Shown: piece by piece, positions 45,427-52,679 of the stretch
Layout: every line of letters begins with the position of its first letter
Position numbering within the stretch: position 1 is the stretch's first letter
Source of the DNA: Bizionia sp.
GTDB lineage: Bacteria > Bacteroidota > Bacteroidia > Flavobacteriales > Flavobacteriaceae
DNA length: 64,000 nucleotides
Direction: 5' to 3'
Assembly: GCA_020631395.1 (NCBI GenBank)
Contig: JAHDHI010000005.1
Span: 31,036-95,035 of the forward strand
Notes under the pieces: generated by a model
The model's database searches: none
Seen by the model: only the letters and a program-made list of their open reading frames with translations
Told to the model about the DNA's origin: nothing
Made by a program: the position numbers and the translations under genes

Positions 45427-47613
45427 ATGATTAAAAAACATCTCATCGCATTGATACTTTCTTTCAATACGCTATTAGTAGCGCAGTCAAACGACATTAG
45501 CAAAGACAGTATGAGAGCTTTAATCGATCAAGGACTTAAAAGCCTTACAAACTCCAACACATACAAAGCCATAGATGAATTCACAATTGCTTGGGAATAT
45601 GGTAAAACCAATAAGGAAATGACCATTGCAAAGCGTGCTGCCAACGGCTTGGCTTTGGCATACATCGAATTGGACAATTTGGAAAAGGCCAATGAGTATT
45701 ACAATTTTTCATTAAACGCAGACAGCACAAAAGTACTCGCCGATTACAACTACTCCTCCTTGATAGCCGATTACAACAACTTGGGCCTAATGTATGAACT
45801 GAAACAAGATACCATCGAGGCAATTAAACACTACGATAGTGCAAGAAGGCTATGTATGAAATCGAAAGACACATTTCGTATCGTATGGGCAGACGTAAAC
45901 ATTGCCATGCTCAAGTACGGGCAAAGGAAATATGATGAAGCAACCTTCCATTTTAAAGAAGCACTTAAAAATTTCATTCCAAATTCATATCACCAACCAG
46001 AAATATTCATCGATTGCAACATCTATCTTGCGAGGATAAATAGTAGACATAAAAAATACGAATTGTCGAATCATTATCTTGAAAAAGCAGATTCATCAGC
46101 TTTAATACTTGAAAATTATGAGGCACTATTCAATGCCGAAAAAATCCGCTATGACATATACAATGAGACCAATCAACTTCTAAAAGCAAAGAGTTCTTTA
46201 GAAAAACAAATCGAATACTTCAGCATTGACAAAAAAAAACAAGAAGAGAAACTCATTGAGAACAGCAAATTGGAGCAAAAGCTGTTGGACAGGGAAAGAA
46301 CTCTCGAGTTTAGCAACAAAATCAACGAAACCCAAAAAAAAGCTCTGAGAAAAAACAAGTTGTTCTCTTACATCACGCTATTCTTCTTGGGAATCACCTG
46401 CATCATATTGTATTTGTTGCAACGCAGCAACCATACCCGCAAAAAATTGAACAAGGACCTAACGACCAAAAACAAGGATTTACTCGATGCCAAGGAAAAA
46501 ACGGAGTATGCATCCAGGCTAAAGGAAAATTTTTTCTCCACGATTAGTCATGAGCTGAGAACACCCTTGTACGCTGTTACTGGAATTACAGACATCCTAA
46601 TCGATGACAATCCAAAAAATGAGCACGTTCATTATTTGAAGACATTGAAATCCTCTGGCGAGCATTTACTTGGTTTGATTAACAACATTCTTCAAATAAA
46701 TAAATTTGATACCAGTAAGATTGAAATCAACATGGTGGATTTCAACATCAGGTCACTTATAGAGACCATAAAAGAATCCCTAAACTATTTAAAGAGCGAA
46801 AACAACAATACCATTCACATAGAAGTTGATGAATCCATCCCGAACACTCTTCAAGGTGATTCATTGAAAATAACACAAATAATCGTCAATCTTTTGAGCA
46901 ACTCCTTGAAGTTTACCAAAAATGGAAATATTTGGATCATTGTTGAATGCGTGGAGAAGACAGAAGAAACCGTAATACTGGACATTAGGGTAAAAGACGA
47001 TGGCATTGGCATTTCCAAAGACATGCAAGCTCAAATTTTCGAGGATTTCTACCAAGAATCCATGCAATTGGATAGAAATTATGAAGGTACTGGCCTAGGT
47101 TTGGCTATTGTAAAAAGACTGCTCGATGCCATGGGTAGTGAAATCAAGGTCAAGAGCAACACAAAGGAAGGTGCCACTTTTTACTTCAGCTTGAAACTAA
47201 ACATAAAAGAACAAATTTCCATACCCAAACAAGAAACAAAAGGAAGCATCGACTTTAAGAGAAATCATTTTCTGGTAGTGGATGACAATGCAATAAACCT
47301 AATGATCACCAAACGCATATTGGAGTCAAAAAACGCCGATGTCACCATTGCTAAAAATGGTTTTGAAGCCATCGAAAAAATTAAAACCAAGACATTTGGT
47401 GTCGTATTGATGGATATTCACATGCCAAATATGAATGGTTATACTGCAACCAAAAAAATAAGGGAGTTTGACAAGACTACCCCGATTATAGCTCTAACGG
47501 CGGTTACACTGGATGACAACAAGGATAAAATCACAGATTCTGGAATGAATGGTGTAATTATCAAACCCTTTGTTATTGAGATCTTCTTCGATAAAATAAA
47601 AGAATTTCTATAA
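45427..47613 (+). CDS. TPR-containing hybrid sensor histidine kinase (kinase 3)
   Basis: The 728-residue protein starts MIKKHLIALILSFNTLLVAQ and has the same layout as kinases 1 and 2. HisKA His375 is in STISHELRTP, the ATPase domain is intact, and the receiver Asp663 is in VLMDIHMPNMNGY. The sensor half follows kinase 1 while the ATPase-to-receiver part follows kinase 2, so the gene looks like a mosaic. It converges on the lipid operon, with 73 bp between the stop codons and no clear terminator. Confidence 0.93.
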   Translation: MIKKHLIALILSFNTLLVAQSNDISKDSMRALIDQGLKSLTNSNTYKAIDEFTIAWEYGKTNKEMTIAKRAANGLALAYIELDNLEKANEYYNFSLNADSTKVLADYNYSSLIADYNNLGLMYELKQDTIEAIKHYDSARRLCMKSKDTFRIVWADVNIAMLKYGQRKYDEATFHFKEALKNFIPNSYHQPEIFIDCNIYLARINSRHKKYELSNHYLEKADSSALILENYEALFNAEKIRYDIYNETNQLLKAKSSLEKQIEYFSIDKKKQEEKLIENSKLEQKLLDRERTLEFSNKINETQKKALRKNKLFSYITLFFLGITCIILYLLQRSNHTRKKLNKDLTTKNKDLLDAKEKTEYASRLKENFFSTISHELRTPLYAVTGITDILIDDNPKNEHVHYLKTLKSSGEHLLGLINNILQINKFDTSKIEINMVDFNIRSLIETIKESLNYLKSENNNTIHIEVDESIPNTLQGDSLKITQIIVNLLSNSLKFTKNGNIWIIVECVEKTEETVILDIRVKDDGIGISKDMQAQIFEDFYQESMQLDRNYEGTGLGLAIVKRLLDAMGSEIKVKSNTKEGATFYFSLKLNIKEQISIPKQETKGSIDFKRNHFLVVDDNAINLMITKRILESKNADVTIAKNGFEAIEKIKTKTFGVVLMDIHMPNMNGYTATKKIREFDKTTPIIALTAVTLDDNKDKITDSGMNGVIIKPFVIEIFFDKIKEFL

Positions 47614-47686
47614 GTCATTTTAATATTTACGAGGGTATGATTCCCTTCTCTCCATATTTAACAAACCATTCCCCGCTTATCACCCA

Positions 47687-48082
47687 TCAAGACTTGAATA
47701 TGTATTTTTTAAGAAACATCCAACTTATTAGAGCGGTCGACAATAAACAAAACACCCAAGTCAATCTATGATTGAAATTTAAAATTTCGGATAGAAACCA
47801 ATTTAAACCCGAACTATAAAGCAATGCTCCCAAATCCACGACATAAGCTCTGCATAGACTTTTAAAGTAGTCTGTTTCATATAGAAATGTAAAACATCTA
47901 TGAAGTGCATGTTGCCTTGCCACTCCAATTACAAAGGCAACGATCCAACTTAAAGTGGATTTTGGAGAAAATGGGTTTAGATAGTATACGACCTCATACG
48001 TAATGAATCCAATCACTGCTCCTATGATGGCAATAATTAGCATACGAATAAATTCTGATTGTTCGTAAAAGTTATAAGCCAT
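47687..48082 (-). CDS. GtrA-like four-helix membrane protein
   Basis: The 131-residue protein has four predicted membrane helices and matches the GtrA/DPMS family by layout: helix 1-2 hairpin, a conserved basic loop (VARQHALHRCFTF), then helix 3-4 with a final FLKKYIF. GtrA-type proteins are thought to help move polyprenyl-phosphate-linked sugars across the membrane. It is the last gene of the lipid operon, 6 bp after the phosphatidyltransferase gene, so a role in moving the lipid product or its precursor is possible. This is inferred from context only. Confidence 0.75.
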   Translation of the reverse strand: MAYNFYEQSEFIRMLIIAIIGAVIGFITYEVVYYLNPFSPKSTLSWIVAFVIGVARQHALHRCFTFLYETDYFKSLCRAYVVDLGALLYSSGLNWFLSEILNFNHRLTWVFCLLSTALISWMFLKKYIFKS

Positions 48083-48088
48083 CCTAAT

Positions 48089-48685
48089 CTAATTAAAAGA
48101 ACTATCTCTTAACTGTCTTTTTTCTTTTAGAATCCAAAACAATCCTTTTGCATCTGTTTTCATACGCTTTGAAATTAGAAGGATGACAATCTCTTCGATA
48201 TGTGAAACATACCCAAGGATCATTGCCACGTAAAACAAATGCTCATTGTAACCCCAAGCGAATAATATGAAAATAAATATTCCTTGAACATAACCTCCAA
48301 TTTTTGTCGTGTATAAATGTAAACTCGGATATTGTTTGAATTTAACAAACGAAACTATCAAACCCGTGATAAAAAAAGCAATGAATAACCAAAGCATCCA
48401 AATCGATCCGGACAGTTCACCCGTTTTAAAGGTGAATATTCCTATAAAAGCAGCTATAAAGGTACCATTGTCTGCAAGTGAATCTAATTTAGCTCCGAAT
48501 TTTGTTTTTAAATTAAACAAACGGGCGATCAAGCCATCTAAAATATCCGTGATTAAATTGATGCATAAAAATATTGCAAATGCATTTTCCTTTTCTTCGT
48601 ATATTAACCATAGGATTAAAGGAAATGTTACCAACCTGTAGAAACTTAAAAAGTTTGGGACATTGTATATGTTCTCTTTTTCCAT
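48089..48685 (-). CDS. CDP-alcohol phosphatidyltransferase
   Basis: The 198-residue polytopic protein carries the complete catalytic motif DGx2ARx8Gx3Dx3D: D50-G51, A54-R55, G64, D68 and D72, with D47 just before. Enzymes of this family join a CDP-activated lipid (or CDP-alcohol) with a second alcohol and release CMP. The acceptor cannot be read from the motif. It lies 3 bp after the CDP-archaeol-synthase-like gene, which could supply the CDP-lipid donor. Other known products of the family are PGP, PS, PI and archaeal lipid analogues. Confidence 0.92.
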   Translation of the reverse strand: MEKENIYNVPNFLSFYRLVTFPLILWLIYEEKENAFAIFLCINLITDILDGLIARLFNLKTKFGAKLDSLADNGTFIAAFIGIFTFKTGELSGSIWMLWLFIAFFITGLIVSFVKFKQYPSLHLYTTKIGGYVQGIFIFILFAWGYNEHLFYVAMILGYVSHIEEIVILLISKRMKTDAKGLFWILKEKRQLRDSSFN

Positions 48686-48688
48686 AAC

Positions 48689-49204
48689 TTAAAATGATTT
48701 TTTTAATTTGAAGTACACTAGTATTTTACTTATTGAATAATGCATTAAGCTGCTGCTCATAAATAAGGTTAATGCGCATTGCCAATCAAGATGTCCCAGT
48801 AAAAAATAAATGAGATTCACTCCAAAGGCAGAATCCATTTTATCAATTGACGAAAACAGCATTTTGTTTGAACTGGCTTGTTCACCTGAAAGAATTCCTA
48901 ATTTCCGCTTCATAAAAGAATTTGGCAACTCAAATGTCACATAAACCAAACCCAATAAAAATCCCAAATAGAAAGCATTTTCCATTTTTAAATGAAGAAT
49001 GAAGTCTACCGCTTGCAATACAATAGCATTGACCAAGGAAACAAAAACAAAGCCTCTCCAAGTTTTATTCGCTCCAAACATCTTTTTAGAGATTGGCCGA
49101 TTCAACCATTTGAAGTGATTTTTTTTAACAATTAGCATATGTGATACATTGGATACAACCAAAGGAAGTAAGACAATGTTAACATGCTGTAAAAAACTAC
49201 TCAT
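48689..49204 (-). CDS. CDP-archaeol-synthase-like (CarS) lipid cytidylyltransferase
   Basis: The 171-residue integral membrane protein resembles the CarS family (CTP:2,3-di-O-geranylgeranylglycerol-1-phosphate cytidylyltransferase). Matching motifs are FGANKTWRG (43-51), ELPNSFMKRKLGI (92-104) and IDKMDSAFG (120-128); archaeal CarS has a similar LDQLDxxxG pattern at the last position. The family would make a CDP-activated lipid from CTP and a lipid phosphate. Its first codons overlap the HMGR-fusion stop by 8 bp, so translation is probably coupled. Bacterial relatives exist and their substrates are not established, so the archaeal name is by family only. Confidence 0.82.
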   Translation of the reverse strand: MSSFLQHVNIVLLPLVVSNVSHMLIVKKNHFKWLNRPISKKMFGANKTWRGFVFVSLVNAIVLQAVDFILHLKMENAFYLGFLLGLVYVTFELPNSFMKRKLGILSGEQASSNKMLFSSIDKMDSAFGVNLIYFLLGHLDWQCALTLFMSSSLMHYSISKILVYFKLKKSF

Positions 49205-51506
49205 GATCCCTTAGGTATTCTAGCATTGTCAAGGCTGTATTTAAAACTCTTTCAGAGAAATCGTATTTCATCAATATCCCTGACACTTCATAAAACGATA
49301 GTCTTGTAACTATATATACTTTAAGCGAGTATTCATATGCTTTCAACCATTCTCCCCAATTGGCATAATGATATAATTTATAATGTTCATTCAAATAAAA
49401 ATAGAACTCTTCCTTTTTTAAATCCAATGGTAGAACGAAACTCAAGAATTCCATTATGTCTCTATGCGGAAAATCTTCCATAGACAATTCCCAGTCATAT
49501 ATAATGGGAAAACCTCCTTTTGCAATGGCTATGTTTCTTGGATTGAAATCGTTATGAATTATAGTTTTCCTTAAATTTATGGATGAAGCTTCCTTTTCCA
49601 AACAATCTATTTCATCATACAATCTACTTAATGCTATTCCATTTTTATCACTTGTACACTCAGTGATTAAAATGCTCATTAATTTTTTATATAGCTCCAT
49701 TGATTTCCATGGTTTGAATTCCTCTACATGTTCGAAATCTTTCAGAGAGACATTTTGATGATATTTCGTAATAGTTTTTATAACGGCAAGAATGTCTTTC
49801 TGTTTCCATAGTTCAGGTTGATTTTCAGAATTCATTATTTCCATGGAAGAAGGATCTAGTCGTTCTTGAATTAACATATGAATTTCTCGCTTTGAATCTA
49901 TATGCTTCCCATAGTATTCTGGTATGTTTTTAAACCCTTTCTCATACAAGTATTCATATAATTCAATTTCTTTCAAATGGCTTTTATTGTATTCCAAATT
50001 TGGCTTGGAGTCATTGAGTAAATCGGATAATTCTGGGTTTATGGAAGCAGCTAACATATGTAACCCCTTTACGACTTCTTCATCCAGCGGTTTGGATTTT
50101 ATTAATCCATTTTTGGTCATCAATGTATTGTCACTCAGCTCATATTCAATTTGAAAAGGAATAAATCCAATTATTTTTTTGTTTACTTTGGAAGCTATGT
50201 TGGTAAGAATTCCATTTTCCAAAAAATCAATGTTTTTGGTTTTTATCTTTACAATGTTCTTATCTTTAAAAGACCCATTGAGATTAGATTGAATGAAATC
50301 TGAAGTTATTTCAGACTTCAACAACCAATTCACAGGTTTGTTTCGCCCTAATTTCTCATGTGCCTTGGCAAACTCACCACTCACAATTGCTGCGTATGTA
50401 GATATTTCCAATCCTAGAGCAAAACCTGCAATGAGTTTGGCAAATCTATTTACCTTTCCGCTTCCACAACATTTCATTATCTCCAAAGCTTGAGATTGCT
50501 TTGGCAAAGAAGTTCCCCCTCCAACACTGCCAATCACCAAATTGGGCAATGTGAGTTGAATACATAAGCCTTCATTCTTTTTCTCTAAGTGCAAAACGCC
50601 GACACTGGACTCATGAATTGAAGCCAAATCCTGCCCAGTAGCCACAAAAATTGCAGCAATGGAATTGGCGACATTAATGTTGTAACCGACCATACCATCT
50701 TTTTGTGCTAGTTTTTTTGACGGGTGGAAACAATTCATCAACTTATCGGAAGTCGTTCTTAAAACAGCGTTTATTATTTTTTCTGGGACATTGCATTTTG
50801 CAATCACATGAATTCCCCTACCTGAATTTATATTGTATTGTGAAACTTTTTTATCGCAAGCACCATTTCCCTCAATAACGAAATCCATTGGGGCAATACT
50901 TGTAAAATCTTTAAATTGTTCAACAATAAACAACATTGCATGCCAGGTACAAGTCGTTGTCATATTCTGCCCAGATGCATCTCCAGTATGATAAGTAAAT
51001 TTCAAATGGACTACATTGTCGAGTTGCACAATATTCACGTCTACCAATTTAGCATGATTGGAATATGTTTCGGCTGCTTTTTTAATCTTGAAAAATGAAT
51101 CTTCAACAAATTTCTTAAAAATCGCTGCCTCACTTTCCCGTTCGAAAATAAACATAGGGGAACGCGTCATTCTTTGCCATTTAACTTCAGCCGAAAAACC
51201 ACCACTTCTACTAATTACCTTGGCTCCCCTATTCATACTTGCTACCAAAGCACCTTCTAACGTACCTGCTGTACAATAGGTTAACTCTTGTTTTTCAGAA
51301 TCATTAAAAAGTAGAGGCCCAACGATTCCTAAAGGAATTTCCGTACTCCCTATATAAGATTCTATCTTATTTTTTATGTCAAAAAGATCCAGTTTGGCAT
51401 CTGCTATTAAATTTGTTTTTATATTGTTCGTTTCAAGAAAATCTAAACGCATGTTCGTCGATGCACTCGTTACAATGCCTCTTCCTGGAATAATTGGTAT
51501 TTTCAT
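49197..51506 (-). CDS. HMG-CoA reductase fused to an APH/choline-kinase-like phosphotransferase
   Basis: The 769-residue protein has two enzyme domains. Residues about 1-410 are a class I HMG-CoA reductase: IGSTEIPLGIVGPL (52-65), Glu84 in TLEGALVAS, TGDASGQNM (174-182), Lys219 in ACDKK, Asp293 in ATGQD and His383 in AKAHEKLGRN. All four catalytic residues are kept, so it should make mevalonate from HMG-CoA with NADPH. Residues about 440-769 form an APH/choline-kinase-like domain with the catalytic loop HNDFNPRN (His651, Asp653, Asn658) and the metal-binding Asp671 in IIYDWE. Its substrate is unknown; a lipid alcohol, a head-group alcohol or mevalonate are options. It opens the four-gene operon and is divergent from a regulator. 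Confidence 0.93.
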   Translation of the reverse strand: MKIPIIPGRGIVTSASTNMRLDFLETNNIKTNLIADAKLDLFDIKNKIESYIGSTEIPLGIVGPLLFNDSEKQELTYCTAGTLEGALVASMNRGAKVISRSGGFSAEVKWQRMTRSPMFIFERESEAAIFKKFVEDSFFKIKKAAETYSNHAKLVDVNIVQLDNVVHLKFTYHTGDASGQNMTTTCTWHAMLFIVEQFKDFTSIAPMDFVIEGNGACDKKVSQYNINSGRGIHVIAKCNVPEKIINAVLRTTSDKLMNCFHPSKKLAQKDGMVGYNINVANSIAAIFVATGQDLASIHESSVGVLHLEKKNEGLCIQLTLPNLVIGSVGGGTSLPKQSQALEIMKCCGSGKVNRFAKLIAGFALGLEISTYAAIVSGEFAKAHEKLGRNKPVNWLLKSEITSDFIQSNLNGSFKDKNIVKIKTKNIDFLENGILTNIASKVNKKIIGFIPFQIEYELSDNTLMTKNGLIKSKPLDEEVVKGLHMLAASINPELSDLLNDSKPNLEYNKSHLKEIELYEYLYEKGFKNIPEYYGKHIDSKREIHMLIQERLDPSSMEIMNSENQPELWKQKDILAVIKTITKYHQNVSLKDFEHVEEFKPWKSMELYKKLMSILITECTSDKNGIALSRLYDEIDCLEKEASSINLRKTIIHNDFNPRNIAIAKGGFPIIYDWELSMEDFPHRDIMEFLSFVLPLDLKKEEFYFYLNEHYKLYHYANWGEWLKAYEYSLKVYIVTRLSFYEVSGILMKYDFSERVLNTALTMLEYLRDHE

Positions 51507-51528
51507 AAGTCTTGCTTTAAATCCAAAG

Positions 51529-51536
51529 CAAAACTA
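51529..51536 (-). promoter_or_regulatory. Putative -7 box of the lipid operon
   Basis: TAGTTTTG on the minus strand is an exact TAnnTTTG match, 22 nt upstream of the HMGR-fusion start and about 43 bp from the inverted repeat at 51580-51612. Confidence 0.55.
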
Positions 51537-51579
51537 TTGCTATATTCACATTTAAATTGATTAATAACACCATTTTAAA

Positions 51580-51612
51580 AATTATAATTTGCGATAATCA
51601 CAAATTATAATT
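51580..51612. promoter_or_regulatory. Perfect 12-bp inverted repeat, probable operator
   Basis: AATTATAATTTG (51580-51591) and CAAATTATAATT (51601-51612) are exact reverse complements with a 9-bp spacer. The arm centres are 21 bp apart, two helical turns, as expected for a dimeric regulator. It ends 10 bp before the start of the divergent regulator gene and lies upstream of the lipid operon, so it could control both. No T run follows, which argues against a terminator. Confidence 0.6.
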
Positions 51613-51622
51613 ATTTTCGACT

Positions 51623-52591
51623 ATGTTTCAATCTACTTTTCTTCAATATTTAAAACAGGTATTACCTCAAAACACATCTATGATAGATGCTGTTGCCACG
51701 GCACTACAAATAAGTTATGATGCAGCCCATAGGCGTGTTAGCTTGAAAAGTAAATTTTCTTTGGATGAGAGTGTGACCTTGGCAAACTATTACAATCTAT
51801 CACTGGACAGGTTGTTTGAAACCTCAGCCCCAGAATTTGTCTCCGTCGAAAAGACAAAACACATTGAAAATGAACAAGAATTGCAATTGTACTTCGAAGA
51901 ATCCCATGATTCCCTATTCCCATTGTTGAAACAAAAAGAAAGTAGGATTTTATATTCTGCAAAGGACATTCCGTTATTTTACAACTTGAATGGGGATACA
52001 TTGAGTCGCTTTAAATACTATGTCTGGTTAAAGTTGCTAGACCCATCGTTTGCCAATAGGAGTTTCGAATCATTTACTCCCAAGCTATCTCTCATCGAAT
52101 CAGGAAAAAAGCTAGGCAGTCTGTATCAAGATTTGAATACCTCTGAGATTTGGGACATCACAACCGTAAATAGTACTTTGAAACAAATTCATTTTTATTA
52201 CAAAGCTGGTTTGGTTGCAACCACTGTCGCGTTAGAATTGTGTCATCTATTGAAATTACTCGTAAAAGACATCTCCGACAAATTGGCTTCCAAAAACGAA
52301 ACGTTTCAATTCTTTTACAACGAATTGCATTTAATGAACAACAATGTGCTGGTAAGCACTCCAAACATGCAATCTCTTTATGTCCCATTCACCTTGCTTT
52401 CCTATTATAAGACAAGTGATAGGTTAACATGCAAGGAAGCGGAGTCTTTTTTGAACAAGCAATTGCAAAACTCCAAACTATTGAATACTGCCGGCGAAAA
52501 GGAGCGCAATCAATTCTTCAATAAGATACAGTCGAAAATAAGTGCACTGTACAATTTGATTGAGGCCACACAAGTCTTGGATTTTGAATAA
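51623..52591 (+). CDS. Helix-turn-helix transcription regulator divergent from the lipid operon
   Basis: The 322-residue protein has an N-terminal helix-turn-helix of Cro/BetR type (about residues 15-65, AVATALQISYDAAHRRVS). The remaining 250 residues are mostly helical, with no recognised ligand domain. It is divergent from the HMGR-fusion gene with 116 bp between the starts. The simplest reading is an autoregulated controller of the lipid operon acting at the inverted repeat 51580-51612. It may alternatively belong with the downstream kinase 4, 88 bp away on the same strand. Confidence 0.78.
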   Translation: MFQSTFLQYLKQVLPQNTSMIDAVATALQISYDAAHRRVSLKSKFSLDESVTLANYYNLSLDRLFETSAPEFVSVEKTKHIENEQELQLYFEESHDSLFPLLKQKESRILYSAKDIPLFYNLNGDTLSRFKYYVWLKLLDPSFANRSFESFTPKLSLIESGKKLGSLYQDLNTSEIWDITTVNSTLKQIHFYYKAGLVATTVALELCHLLKLLVKDISDKLASKNETFQFFYNELHLMNNNVLVSTPNMQSLYVPFTLLSYYKTSDRLTCKEAESFLNKQLQNSKLLNTAGEKERNQFFNKIQSKISALYNLIEATQVLDFE

Positions 52592-52679
52592 AGCGATACA
52601 GCGTATTGCAAATCAAGCATTTGGGCATTGTTTCTTTTTTACTTACTTTTACTTGACACCCAACCGCCTCCATCACTAA

